In this document: in pieces, positions 1-7,394 of the stretch | Layout: each line of letters opens with the position of its first letter | Position numbering within the stretch: the stretch's first letter is position 1 | IMG/VR virus record: IMGVR_UViG_3300035034_002217 | Location: 1 to 35,460 of that record | DNA: 35,460 nucleotides | From: a virus | Reading direction: 5' to 3' (one strand) | Made by a program: the position numbers and the translations under genes | Notes under the pieces: model-generated | The model's database searches: none | What the model saw: the letters and a program-made list of their open reading frames with translations, nothing else | What the model was told of the DNA's origin: nothing

Positions 1-146
1 CAAGCTGCTTTTTGAATTGTGTAAGTGATAGTGTCATTTTGGTCTCCGTTACCATTTCCAGTGGGCCAATCCCTCTGTCTATATATTATATATAATCCAC
101 ATGATGCGGAATTACAAGACCTATTTTACATTTTCTGCAGTTTGTT
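1..146. other. left-edge non-coding stretch with AT-rich palindrome
   Basis: I see no convincing gene here. It contains a perfect 15-bp AT palindrome (TATATATTATATATA, 80-94), in an AT-rich context unlike the GC-rich phage genes. It lies just beyond the 3' end of the leftward nuclease gene, so it could be a transcription end region, a prophage/chromosome junction or a promoter for something outside the window. No T-tract hairpin terminator is visible. Confidence 0.4.
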
Positions 147-494
147 TCAGTCGCACCAGTCTAGCTTGCGCTGTCCGCCATCATAATCCCAAACCTGCGC
201 GTGACCGTTGGCGACCAACCACGCGCCGATGTCGCCGTCTGGCCCTGACAGATCCACAACGCGCCGACCGTAACTGTCGAGGCCGTAATCGCGCGTCACC
301 GTGACGGTCTGTCCGCGTGTGTGAGAAATGATCGCCGCTTTCGCATCATAGCCAGCGGCGCGCTCGGCTTCGCATTTCGGTTTCCAAGTTTCAGGCGCAT
401 CAACATCATGCAGCCGAAATTTCTCACCACTCGGCAATCGCCCGCTATCGGCGTCTGACCAGTAAATCTGCAGGGCGATAAAAAGTTCGATCAA
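147..494 (-). CDS. staphylococcal-nuclease-like (SNase/thermonuclease) protein
   Basis: This is a small (115 aa) SNase-fold nuclease, a family that cleaves DNA and RNA in a calcium-dependent way. The signature DADSGRLPSGEKFRLHDVDA (residues ~14-33), followed by PE, contains the first catalytic Arg (FRL). A Glu in the CEAERAAG stretch and an Arg in DSYGRRVVDL fit the other two catalytic positions of the family. The start is a TTG 5 nt after the stop of the upstream 69-aa gene; the frame closes a few codons upstream and has no ATG. The N-terminus is hydrophobic (LIELFIALQIYW), which may be a short signal or anchor. The protein ends soon after the core, as in minimal phage and plasmid SNases. 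It may be phage cargo or a host gene flanking the attachment site. Family assignment is firm, role is not. Confidence 0.8.
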   Translation of the reverse strand: MIELFIALQIYWSDADSGRLPSGEKFRLHDVDAPETWKPKCEAERAAGYDAKAAIISHTRGQTVTVTRDYGLDSYGRRVVDLSGPDGDIGAWLVANGHAQVWDYDGGQRKLDWCD

Positions 495-499
495 TGTCG

Positions 500-709
500 T
501 TAAAGCCCATGCTGCCTAGCTGTTTTTTCAAGAGCGAGGGCATCTTCGTAGGAAGCTTCGAATTCGATTCTGTCGGTGCTGTCCTCGATAGCGATCGCGT
601 AATCAATGATCGAAGTCTCGCCTAGGCGATGCGCTACATTAAATTGAGTGACCGCATCGGCCTCAATGTGCGTGCGGCATGTAAGTGTTGTTTCAGACCT
701 TTTTTTCAT
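500..709 (-). CDS. hypothetical 69-aa protein
   Basis: Small acidic protein that I do not recognise. It begins with a basic stretch (MKKRSETTLTC) and then has alternating polar and hydrophobic residues with no membrane segment. It is the first gene of a two-gene leftward unit with the SNase-like gene, separated by 5 nt, so the two are probably co-transcribed. The ATG follows an AT-rich non-coding stretch that could hold the promoter. Length, codon use and coupling support a real gene; the function is unknown. Confidence 0.5.
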   Translation of the reverse strand: MKKRSETTLTCRTHIEADAVTQFNVAHRLGETSIIDYAIAIEDSTDRIEFEASYEDALALEKTARQHGL

Positions 710-925
710 TGTGCGATCCTAGTTATTTCGCATGTACTTGTCATGCATTTGAGCTGTCGTTGATAATTTACCGAACGCGGTTCGTCAAAATTGTGGGCGC
801 GTTTCTCTTTTTGTTCATGCCTGAATATGCAGTATAGATGCGCCCACTTTTGCGCGCAGACCATTGAAAACACTGCAATTACGCGGCCCTGCAGGGGTCG
901 CCATTGGTGAAATAGTGTTATGTTT
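710..925. other. non-coding stretch 3' of integrase; possible attachment region
   Basis: This 216-bp gap is more AT-rich than its surroundings. The octamer GCGCCCAC occurs at 840-847 and again at 948-955 inside the integrase 3' end, and as its inverse GTGGGCGC at 793-800. A 13-bp palindrome CGAACGCGGTTCG sits at 772-784. Short inverted and direct repeats beside an integrase gene fit arm- or core-type sites of attP, but no duplicated core can be identified within this window. It may also carry the promoter for the leftward 69-aa/SNase unit. Confidence 0.3.
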
Positions 926-2032
926 TTAATCAATTTTATCACCGAAAGCGCCCACATTGTTTGTTTGGGCGGTTTTGAGTGGGTCGTTTTGTTCTGGGAA
1001 TAGGCCCAAAAGGGCCTCTTTGGCGAGGCGTTTTTGGTCGGCGGCGCGGGTGTAGCGTTGGACTTCTTGCAGGGTGATGTGGCCTGTGACGGCCCCGATT
1101 TGTTTGGCGGTCATGCCGTGCTCTGCGAGGCGCGCGGCCATGGCTTTGCGTAGGCCGTGCAGGCTGCGGTTCTCTAGGCCTGCTTCGGTTGTCCATTTTT
1201 TGAACATGCCGCCGAGTGATTTGGCGGTGTACGGCGTGCCGCGCGTGCTGGTGATGAATGTGAACGCGGTTGGCGCGTAGGCCAGCGCCTCGCGCAGGGG
1301 TTGGACCACGTAGAGCTCAATCGTGCGCAGCGTTTTGTCCTGTTTGATTTTCAGGAAACCATCATGCGTGATGTTGCGGGGGCCGAGCTTTACGAGATCG
1401 CTGCGCCGGCTGCCCGTGTAGAGCGCCAGTGCGTAAACCAAATATGGTATCGAGCCGACCGGATGAGCGGCTTCGAAGGCGAGGCAATCGTCCAGTGTCC
1501 ACGTGGCGTGTCCGCCATCGCGTTCTTTTAGGCGTTTGACGCCGCGCACCGGATTGTCTTGGCAAAGTCCCGCCTCCATGCCCCATGAAAAAACGGCGGA
1601 TAGCAGCTTTAGGTGATTATTGGCGGCGGCGGGGGTGTCGCGCCGCGCGTCGCGTCCTGCGCGAATGTTCTGTGAGGTCAGCTCAGTTAAGGCGATGTCG
1701 CCAGATGCGACTTTGATCCGCGATAACATGCGGTTGCGCACCTCACGGGTGCTGCCGCGTAACTGCGCAAATTCAGGCGAGCGCTGATAGTGAAGGATAA
1801 GATTGCCGAGCGTTCCGTGCGCGGGCAGGCGGCTATTTGTACGAATGGGTGCGCCGTTTCGGATGGCTTCCCATTCTTTGACCCACGCGTCGCTGCCCGG
1901 AGTTTCGTGCATCTGGATTTTGAGGCCCGTCTGCGGATTGATCGTGTACCAGACCTGTTTTCCGCTCGCCCTGTTGTAGACGCGCGTGCCTTTGAACCGC
2001 TTTCGAAACTCTGCCAAACCTGTCTCCATCAT
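926..2032 (-). CDS. int: tyrosine-family phage integrase
   Basis: Site-specific recombinase that would catalyse integration and, with an excisionase, excision. All catalytic positions of the tyrosine recombinase family are visible: Arg in TGSRRSDLVKL (~209), a candidate beta-hairpin Lys near 233, HGLRK (His ~292, Arg ~295), TGH (~318) and the nucleophile Tyr in QRYTRA (~327). The N-terminal ~170 residues contain arm- and core-binding regions; the length of 368 aa is normal. The ATG overlaps the stop of the upstream AlpA/Xis-like gene (ATGA), so the two are translationally coupled at the end of the leftward operon. This assignment is secure. Target specificity cannot be read from the sequence. 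Confidence 0.95.
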   Translation of the reverse strand: MMETGLAEFRKRFKGTRVYNRASGKQVWYTINPQTGLKIQMHETPGSDAWVKEWEAIRNGAPIRTNSRLPAHGTLGNLILHYQRSPEFAQLRGSTREVRNRMLSRIKVASGDIALTELTSQNIRAGRDARRDTPAAANNHLKLLSAVFSWGMEAGLCQDNPVRGVKRLKERDGGHATWTLDDCLAFEAAHPVGSIPYLVYALALYTGSRRSDLVKLGPRNITHDGFLKIKQDKTLRTIELYVVQPLREALAYAPTAFTFITSTRGTPYTAKSLGGMFKKWTTEAGLENRSLHGLRKAMAARLAEHGMTAKQIGAVTGHITLQEVQRYTRAADQKRLAKEALLGLFPEQNDPLKTAQTNNVGAFGDKID

Positions 2033-2262
2033 ACTGCTCGAATATGTTGGGGCGGATCATTGGCAGGTGCGCCGCGCCGTGGCAAGGCGTCGATGAACGC
2101 ATCGATGTCGCCCCGCTCGTACAGAACGTTGCCACCAATCACGCGCGGCGGCGCGATTTTGCCTTCCTCAACCCACCGCACAAACGTCGCTTCATGCACA
2201 CCGCAATACTGTGCGGCGGCGACGGCTTTCATGAGGCGTGGGGGTGAGGGGGCGGTCGGCAT
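2029..2262 (-). CDS. AlpA/excisionase-like helix-turn-helix protein
   Basis: A 77-aa DNA-binding protein of the MerR/AlpA-like excisionase type. The segment AAAQYCGVHEATFVRWVEEG (~residues 14-33) forms the recognition helix-turn-helix. It is followed by the wing-like IAPPRVIGGNVLYERGDID and a typical D-x-hydrophobic ending, the normal arrangement in Xis and AlpA proteins. Its stop overlaps the integrase start (ATGA), and its own start overlaps the stop of the DUF5131 gene (TAATG). Position immediately upstream of int argues for a recombination directionality factor or int regulator. Family is likely; the exact role is inferred from context. Confidence 0.8.
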   Translation of the reverse strand: MPTAPSPPRLMKAVAAAQYCGVHEATFVRWVEEGKIAPPRVIGGNVLYERGDIDAFIDALPRRGAPANDPPQHIRAV

Positions 2263-3341
2263 TATGTGATGGGCCAGTTGTGGTGGGTTTCACCGTCGAG
2301 CTTGTGGCCGGCTTTTTTCTTGCCAGTGCGAAGGAAGATTGCGTGCTCGGTGTCATCGTCTATTCTGTCGAGGCCGTCTCGCCATGTTTTCTGTGTTTGT
2401 GGATCGTCGAAATCTGGAAGTGCATGTCCGTCAATTGTGCTGCCATCCTGAAAATTCCAAAACGGGTGTTGTGCGTCTTCGGTCGCGGGCAGCCATTCGC
2501 CCCACTGTTTGAAGAAAAACGGGACGCGCGCGCTGGCGCATTGATCGCGTAGGTTGCGGGCCCAATCAGGGTGCATTGGTCTGGCGTTTGGTCCGCTTTC
2601 GCCGCCCACAATAATCCAATCAAGGCAGGTTCCAATCCCGCCTTCTTTGAGGGCGTGCTGTGCTTCGCGTTTGCAGAGTGCGCTCCACTGTTCTGTGCCG
2701 TTTGTGTCGATAGTGTTGACTGAAAGATTATCTAAATCAATCGCGCCTAAAAGTGGCTCGCAGCTCAAGAACCGCTTCGCCGCTGGCGTCGCCAGTAGGT
2801 GCGGGATGCGTTCATCCGCGCGGGCTTGGTCTTCGACGCTGACGCCGAGCCACACATTCGCAGCGGGATAAATTGACGATTCAAGACGGTGAGAGTTGTA
2901 GGCTTTATGCCCGTGATTTTTTATCCACTCACGCATTCTTTTTGCGCGCTTGGTTAAGATGATGAAGATGTGCTGCGGACATTGTCCCGCTATTTGAAAA
3001 ACCCGCGCAATTTGTTCGTCGGTCACGTTTTCTGCAAATAAGTCGCCCATCGAATTGACGAAGATCGCGCGCGGTTTGGTCCAGCGCAATGGCGCGTTAA
3101 AGGCCTTATCACTGGCCTCGCCAATTTTGCCCGTCCAGACGGGGCCTGCTTTGCTGGGCTGTGTTGTGCTAGCGTAGTGCGGCGTGTTTGGGTTGCCGTC
3201 GAGGCGGTTGCCCGCCATGCGCATCGCGTAGCAATTGGTACAGCCGGGGCTAACAACCTTGCAGCCGACTACGGGGTTCCACGTTTCGCCTTTGTAGCCG
3301 GGAATGTGTGTCCACTCGATAGCGGTGTTATGCTTGGTCAT
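2262..3341 (-). CDS. phage Gp37/Gp68-family protein (DUF5131)
   Basis: Recognised by the N-terminal signature IEWTHIPGYKGETWNPVVGC and the three-cysteine cluster C-x6-C-x2-C in CKVVSPGCTNCYAMRM (~residues 27-42), followed by the PSKAGPVWTGKI region and the downstream block DWIIVGGESGPNARPMHPDW. The Cys spacing suggests an iron-sulphur or zinc site and recalls radical-SAM-type proteins, but the biochemical activity of this family is not established as far as I know. At 359 aa it is longer than many relatives because of a hydrophilic C-terminal part. It overlaps the upstream 58-aa gene by an ATGA and the downstream Xis-like gene by TAATG, so it belongs to the integration operon. Confidence 0.8.
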   Translation of the reverse strand: MTKHNTAIEWTHIPGYKGETWNPVVGCKVVSPGCTNCYAMRMAGNRLDGNPNTPHYASTTQPSKAGPVWTGKIGEASDKAFNAPLRWTKPRAIFVNSMGDLFAENVTDEQIARVFQIAGQCPQHIFIILTKRAKRMREWIKNHGHKAYNSHRLESSIYPAANVWLGVSVEDQARADERIPHLLATPAAKRFLSCEPLLGAIDLDNLSVNTIDTNGTEQWSALCKREAQHALKEGGIGTCLDWIIVGGESGPNARPMHPDWARNLRDQCASARVPFFFKQWGEWLPATEDAQHPFWNFQDGSTIDGHALPDFDDPQTQKTWRDGLDRIDDDTEHAIFLRTGKKKAGHKLDGETHHNWPIT

Positions 3342-3514
3342 TGGCGTATCTCCCTTGGCGCGTAGCGGCTCATGCGGGCGGCGATGTTTCGGGCGGCGTT
3401 GGCATTGTTGTCGGCGATGGCGCGAGTCAGGGCGTCTTGGTGTGCGGCGAAGATGCTGGCGCGCGTAGTGTCACGGATGCGCAGGTTTTCGGCGGGGGTG
3501 TTTTGGCGGGTCAT
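3338..3514 (-). CDS. hypothetical 58-aa protein, overlapped on both sides
   Basis: A short reading frame beginning MTRQNTPAENLRIRDTTRAS and ending REIRQ, rich in Arg, Ala and Asn. It fills the gap between the 130-aa gene and the DUF5131 gene exactly. Its ATG overlaps the upstream stop (ATGA at 3514-3511), and its TGA overlaps the ATG of the DUF5131 gene (3341-3338). That double overlap is the pattern of the whole operon and is the main reason to believe it. Sequence upstream of the DUF5131 start (GGGAGATACGCCA) supplies an SD inside this frame. No known domain is seen. Confidence 0.6.
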   Translation of the reverse strand: MTRQNTPAENLRIRDTTRASIFAAHQDALTRAIADNNANAARNIAARMSRYAPREIRQ

Positions 3515-3903
3515 GATGCAACCGTTCCGAGCTGATGCCGCAATTTTAATAGCCTAAAGGCTGGTCTCAAAATCTCCGCGTCTGTCTCCAGCATGTCGAG
3601 CTCTGCGATAATACTTTCATTCTCTGCATCATCGCCTAGGTGTAGAATTATGTCAGCGGCCAGACTCGCTTGGCCCCAGCTTATTATGACCTCGACTGCC
3701 GCGCGAATGTAGCCGCGTTTATATTCTTTGGCGGCTTCGCCTTTAATTGCTTGAAGTTCTGCCGCTGTGATTGTCACAATCCCGTCCAGTGCAAGTTGGT
3801 CCGTGAAGTAATCAATTGCAATTTCCGTTCGTTCTCGTGCGTCGCTGGTGAAGCAGACGCGTAGTAATTTTTGCTTTGTTGGGTTGACCAATTCACGTGT
3901 CAC
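3511..3903 (-). CDS. hypothetical 130-aa protein of the leftward operon
   Basis: Not recognised. The protein is predicted helical and fairly acidic, with a hydrophobic heptad-like segment around IIAELDMLETDAEILRPAFR near the C-terminus and no transmembrane helix. It overlaps the ParB-like gene stop by ATGA at its start and the 58-aa gene by ATGA at its end, so it should be co-translated with both. Proximity to a ParB-like protein and to the integrase gives no firm clue to its function. Confidence 0.6.
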   Translation of the reverse strand: MTRELVNPTKQKLLRVCFTSDARERTEIAIDYFTDQLALDGIVTITAAELQAIKGEAAKEYKRGYIRAAVEVIISWGQASLAADIILHLGDDAENESIIAELDMLETDAEILRPAFRLLKLRHQLGTVAS

Positions 3904-5865
3904 AGCTTTTCTCCTGCTAGTAGTTTGCGCTCGAGGGCGCGCGCGCCTTTTGTGTTGACGAATTGGGCCTCGATGGGGGTGTGTTCGGGTTTGATGGCGG
4001 CGGTGATGTCTGTCACGGCGTCGGCTTTTTTGTCGTCGAGCACGCTTTCATCGACGTGCAGGCGGTAGGTGTTGATGACCCCGCGCAATTGCGGTTTGGT
4101 GTAGCCGTTGAGCCAGTCCGCATCCATGACGTGGCCCGTGATTTGCGGCGTGTGACTGCGCGTAAACAGGGCGATGGCTTCGGGCAGTGCGCCGGGGGTG
4201 CCGTCGTAAGTGCTGTCGATGAGCTGGTCCGCAATCAGGGCGGTAAAGATTTTCGCGGCGGTCTCTGCGCTCGATAGCATGTGCGCGGTGAAGGCCGCGT
4301 GGTCGATGACATAACCTTCGGCGTCTAGTCCGTCAGCGCTGTGGCGCAAGGCGGTGTCGCGGGCGGCGTCTGCCGTGCCAATTTTGCCTGCTTCGCCGCT
4401 GACATGCTCACGTTTAATGTTGACGAGGCGCGGGCCGTAATCACGGGTCGGCATCAAGGCGGCAAGCGCCAGCGCCATCGCGTAATTGTGGCCGCCCGTG
4501 TTGGTGAGCGCCTCGCGCAGGTGAACCGTGCGCGCCGCTGCGCCGCGTTGCCATTGGCGGGTGCTAAGCGGTTTGGCGCTGGTCTCGTCTTCGCCCGCGT
4601 CGTCTCTGGTGTCGTCGCCGCCTTTAAGGTCTTGGGCCAGCAAGTCGGCTTGGTCCGCGCTGGCGTAGACGGGGTGGGTAATGGTCGCCACAAGTGAATA
4701 ATCGTTAAAGACAACGTGCGCGCGCTGTAAATCAATTGGCGTTTTGTCGGTCGCGGCGGGGTAGTCGTGGTGATTGTGGTACGGCGCAAACACAGGCGGT
4801 TTGGCGTAGCCGAGCGCGGTTGCGGTCGCTTCTGCCGCGTCGCGGGCCAGTGATTGCGCCAGCCCTGAATTGGTGAAATGGCGTTCGCCGTCTTCGTCGG
4901 CGTCGGTAATGTGGCCGCCGCGCGCAAGGTAATCCTCGACTGTGAAGGCCTGTTTGCCGACGGGGATGGCCTCGCCCGAAAGCCAGCGTTTCAGTCCGGC
5001 CCGATTGCGAATATCTGTCCACTCGCTTTGAATTTCCGTCAGCGCCGCGTCTTGCAGCTCGTGGGGCCAGCGGCCCAGTTCGTCGGCCCATTTCACGCTG
5101 CTGAACACGCCCGCGTAGAAGGCGTCGGCGACGGTGGGCGACAGGCGGCGCGAGGTTCACGCGGATCTGTGCCCAGCGTTCGGTGCGGCCTAGCGTTTCG
5201 CCAATTTCGCGGCACACGGCGCGAGCCTCTGCGGTGCCGTCACTGGCGGCAAGGCGGGCATCCTGTAGGTCGGCAATCGCGCGCGCCTCGTCCAGTGGGT
5301 GAACGTCTTGGCGCAAGCTGTTTTCCGTGACGGCCAGTTCCAGCATTTGAATGTCGGTCAGCTCGCGCACCTGCGCCATGACGGGGTGGTTCTTGGCGAT
5401 GTCACCGCGCTGGGCCAGCAGCATCAGCGCGCGCCAGCGGCGTTCGCCCGCGACGATTTCAAAGGCGGCGTCGATGTGGTCTGGCGCGGGGCGCACGACG
5501 ATGTTTTGCATCTGGCCTTTTTCCAGCAAGCTGGCGGCGAGGTCTTCCAGCTCGGCCTCATCAAATTGCTTGCGGTAATTAAGCGGGCTGCGCGCGATCT
5601 GGTCGAGCGGGATTGTGCCGTCATTTGAAGGGGTGGCCGGTATCGGGTCCGTGAAGGACGCTTGCCCGATACCGGCCAGCGTCAAGCCCTCGGGGGTCAG
5701 GGCGAGGCTGTCTTGTACGATGAGGTTTTGCGCGCGGTGGCTGTCCAACGTGCGGTTGAAGTTTGGTTGCTTAATGCCCGCCGTTCGCGACAGGTCGGCT
5801 TTGGTGGCGTCAGGCGCGCCGTGCAGTGCGCGCAGGAAGTCGGGGTTGAATTGTATGGTGCTCAT
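3900..5865 (-). pseudogene. ParB-like DNA-binding protein gene, split by a frameshift near 5146-5153
   Basis: The first part is a typical ParB/Spo0J N-domain: DQIARSPLNYRKQFDEAELE (~89-108), the CTPase-type box GERRWRA (~140-146), then ENSLRQDVHPLDEARA (~181-196), followed by a helix-turn-helix (~215-239). After QIRVNLA the frame changes. The continuation in a second frame, RLSPTVADAFYAGVFSSVKW and onward, runs to the stop at 3900 and completes a long C-terminal domain. The total length of 1966 nt is one base over a multiple of three, so a 1-nt insertion or 2-nt loss in the GC-rich run GGCGGCGCGAG is implied. The start at 5865 is preferred to the in-frame ATG at 5898 because GAAGGA lies 8 nt upstream. 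It could be a sequencing error, a real mutation or, less likely, recoding. ParB domains in phages serve partition or DNA binding. Confidence 0.75.
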
Positions 5866-6329
5866 TATGCGTGTCCTTCGCTGTGCGAAGGCGCGCAAGC
5901 GGGTTCCGCGCAGCGCGCATGAACCGGGCTCAGGGCTGTTGCCGCGCGCGCCTCTAGTCGTGGGAGGGGTGCACCAGCGGCTTGGTTCATGTTGGCGCAG
6001 CCAACGGAACCTGCTTCGGCGCGCGGCGGCGTCGCCGCGTCTAGCGCGTCCAAAATACGCTCACATGCCGTGTGGCGTTCAAATTCGGCGAGGGCGGCGC
6101 GTGTGAGGGTGTTGCTTTGCGCCTGTAGCTGGCGGTAGAGCGGCATGGCGTTTAGGCGCGCGTCGGCGCTGATGCCGTTTAGGGCGTGGCCCGCGTCGCG
6201 GACCATGCGGCGGCCTCGGCTGGCCTCACGCAGGCCAATGACAACATTCATCGGTAGCGCAGCGGTTGGCGTGGCGGCGTAACGCGGGCCGCGAACCGCG
6301 TTCGGATTGTCTGTTTTTGTGTGTGGCAT
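5865..6329 (-). CDS. hypothetical 154-aa first gene of the leftward operon; tail made of repeat elements
   Basis: Not recognised. The first ~100 residues (VIGLREASRGRRMVRDAGHA, then a helical QLQAQSNTLTRAALAEFERH segment) look like a genuine soluble domain. The last ~55 residues are translated from two copies of the two-hairpin repeat in opposite orientations (peptides EAGSVGCANMN and ALSPVHARCAEP). The stop and the ParB-like start share a base (TAATG). The start has a good SD, GGGAGG, 6 nt before the ATG, partly inside a 6-bp stem (CCCATC...GATGGG). It is first in the operon behind the operator region at 6330-6411. Confidence 0.6.
   Translation of the reverse strand: MPHTKTDNPNAVRGPRYAATPTAALPMNVVIGLREASRGRRMVRDAGHALNGISADARLNAMPLYRQLQAQSNTLTRAALAEFERHTACERILDALDAATPPRAEAGSVGCANMNQAAGAPLPRLEARAATALSPVHARCAEPACAPSHSEGHA
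5869..5939 (-). repeat. two-hairpin element, copy 1
   Basis: Read on the minus strand: conserved CAGCCCTGAGC, then the outer stem GGTTC/GAACC enclosing a GCGC/GCGC inner stem. The second hairpin follows, CCTTCG-cacag-CGAAGG (5886-5891 pairs with 5875-5880). The GAAGGA of the second hairpin is 8 nt before the ParB-like ATG. It is translated as the C-terminal tail of the 154-aa protein. Confidence 0.8.
5975..6050 (+). repeat. two-hairpin element, copy 2
   Basis: Outer stem GGTTC (5984-5988)/GAACC (6007-6011), inner stem GTTGGC/GCCAAC (5991-5996 with 6000-6005), the conserved TGCTTCG, then a second hairpin GCGCG-GCGGCG-t-CGCCGC-gtCTA-GCGCG. It is oriented against the gene that contains it and lacks the leading CAGCCCTGAGC. 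Confidence 0.75.
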
Positions 6330-6411
6330 CGTTGCCTCCCATCGGGTTGATGGGATGGGTTATGTCATCAATAATAACAATTGCAAGCAAAAAAGTTATG
6401 AACAATAACAA
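6330..6411 (-). promoter_or_regulatory. promoter/operator region of the leftward ParB-int operon
   Basis: AT-rich leader between the operon start at 6329 and a non-coding gap. It holds GTTATGAACAATAAC (6395-6409). Its reverse complement GTTATTGTTCATAAC matches 13 of 15 bases of the palindrome at 7370-7384 in the immunity region. A looser pair, GTTATGTCATCAATAATAAC, lies at 6359-6378. On the minus strand, TTGCAA, a 16-nt spacer and CATAAC make a plausible sigma70-type promoter between the operator-like sites. This suggests that the repressor or the Cro-like protein controls the integration operon. Confidence 0.55.
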
Positions 6412-6529
6412 TTCTTCGCGGCAGGTGTCGCGCTAACGGCCCTCACGATTGGCGTGATGCGCCGTGATTCTGGAGGGTTGTTGATGTTGGGATTTATGTT
6501 TTGCGCGCGGGGTTTAATTGCTCTGATTA
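6412..6529. other. intergenic stretch, nothing recognised
   Basis: This spacer lies between the upstream control region of the leftward operon and the end of the repressor operon. I see no supported gene, strong hairpin with a T-tract, or repeat copy in it. Confidence 0.4.
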
Positions 6530-6646
6530 TTATATTGGGCGCTGTACAATCTGTTCACTGAGATGCCATTGCCAAGCTGGTAGGCCAAAGAATAGTAGCA
6601 GGATGACCGCGAACGCGCCAAGCCCCCACCAGTCGCCCGCTTTCAT
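6530..6646 (-). CDS. 38-aa single-span membrane peptide
   Basis: A very short frame starting MKAGDWWGLG, with one hydrophobic segment (AFAVILLLFFGLPAW) followed by a short polar tail ending QRPI. It begins 3 nt after the stop of the 96-aa membrane protein gene, so it is the third gene of the repressor operon. Its strong single-helix character and tight spacing argue that it is translated. A role in superinfection exclusion or in partnering the upstream membrane protein would fit a gene expressed with the repressor, but that is inference. Confidence 0.55.
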   Translation of the reverse strand: MKAGDWWGLGAFAVILLLFFGLPAWQWHLSEQIVQRPI

Positions 6647-6649
6647 CGC

Positions 6650-6940
6650 CTAGCTTTTGCGAATGGCGTTGATGATCCCGCCGCCGATGATGAACAGGGG
6701 TCCGACGATTAGGCCGATCTTAGCGAAATAGTGCGCCCAGAACAGGACGACCGTATCCATGTCCATGCCCGCCATAACGGTTGATAATGTTCCGCTTTCA
6801 AACACTGCCAGCGCCTCTGGAAAATTGGCGGCGATAAAGAAGTAAATCGAAAAACTCATGATTAACAGCACCGCACCGATGGCGGGAAAGCCAGATGGTT
6901 GTGCGGATTTTGATTGTTTGGATTTGCTTGCTTCGGTCAT
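6650..6940 (-). CDS. 96-aa two-span membrane protein in the repressor operon
   Basis: It has a polar Lys/Ser-rich N-terminus (~residues 1-16). Two hydrophobic segments follow (~18-38, IGAVLLIMSFSIYFFIAANF; ~69-90, containing IGLIVGPLFIIGGGIINAI), separated by an acidic loop. No family is recognised. It starts 3 nt after the repressor stop and is followed within 3 nt by a 38-aa membrane peptide, so all three should be expressed in the lysogen. That context is typical of superinfection-exclusion or lysogenic-conversion membrane proteins. A holin function is less likely because the gene is not beside lysis or late genes. Confidence 0.6.
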   Translation of the reverse strand: MTEASKSKQSKSAQPSGFPAIGAVLLIMSFSIYFFIAANFPEALAVFESGTLSTVMAGMDMDTVVLFWAHYFAKIGLIVGPLFIIGGGIINAIRKS

Positions 6941-6943
6941 GCC

Positions 6944-7300
6944 TCAGCCTTTACTTGTCGCGTCTTCATGCTCGTACTCTGTCTTGTCCCGTTCGGCCAG
7001 ACCGCGCGCCATGTCGACAACCAGTTTGCGCTGGCGCGAGGGTACGTCGGCAAAGTAATCTAGCAGTTCGGCGCTCTCTGCTTTGCTGCCATCTGGATGC
7101 TCGAAAAGGGCGGGGACGGAGGGCGCGCCAACGCCAATGCGGAGCGCCTCCATGAACGCCAGCGTAATATTGTAGGGACGCGTTTCTGCCGCCGCGATAG
7201 ATGATCGCGCGTAGCCAATGCGAAGCGCCAGCGCTTCTTGCGAGAGCCCAGCGGCTTTGCGCCACTCTTTGAAGTACAATTTTGCAGGCTCGTTTGACAT
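6944..7300 (-). CDS. XRE-family phage repressor (CI-like)
   Basis: 118-aa transcription regulator. A helix-turn-helix of the Cro/CI type occupies ~residues 10-40 (EWRKAAGLSQEALALRIGYA, then RSSIAAAETRPYNITLAFMEAL). The C-terminal part (LLDYFADVPSRQRKLVVDMA) is short and has no LexA-type protease domain, so induction by RecA-stimulated self-cleavage is unlikely. I chose the ATG at 7300; an in-frame ATG at 7405 would run through the operator region and the divergent promoter. SD is weak (GCCAAG), and a short-leader transcript is possible. It is divergent from the Cro-like gene and leads an operon with two membrane proteins. Confidence 0.85.
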   Translation of the reverse strand: MSNEPAKLYFKEWRKAAGLSQEALALRIGYARSSIAAAETRPYNITLAFMEALRIGVGAPSVPALFEHPDGSKAESAELLDYFADVPSRQRKLVVDMARGLAERDKTEYEHEDATSKG

Positions 7301-7394
7301 ACTTGGCAGTATCGCACGGGCCGTGTTTGGCGTCTGTTGGTGTCGATAACATTGTGCTTGACGGTAACAGTTATTGTCAATAACAGTCTCAATC
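7301..7394. promoter_or_regulatory. immunity region: divergent promoters with operator repeats
   Basis: A perfect 15-bp palindrome GTTATTGTCAATAAC lies at 7370-7384. Related half sites TGTCGATAAC (7341-7350) and TGACGGTAAC (7359-7368) repeat TGTCAATAAC (7375-7384), about 16-18 bp apart. Rightward, TTGACG (7358-7363), a 16-nt spacer and ATAACA (7380-7385) place the transcript start almost at the Cro-like ATG. Leftward, TTGACA (7380-7375), an 18-nt spacer and CACAAT (7356-7351) serve the repressor operon. Both promoters are embedded in the repeats, so one set of bound regulators can choose between them, as in lambda OR. Confidence 0.7.

Noticed and set aside
706-957. 83-aa leftward reading frame between the 69-aa gene and the integrase
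   Set aside because: It overlaps the integrase 3' end in another frame, has no SD and no protein-like pattern, and mostly covers repeat-bearing AT-rich DNA.
5866-5898. Upstream in-frame ATG at 5898 for the ParB-like gene
   Set aside because: Its first codons lie inside the hairpin of repeat copy 1. The ATG at 5865 has GAAGGA at 8 nt and shares a base with the upstream stop, the pattern seen at other boundaries.
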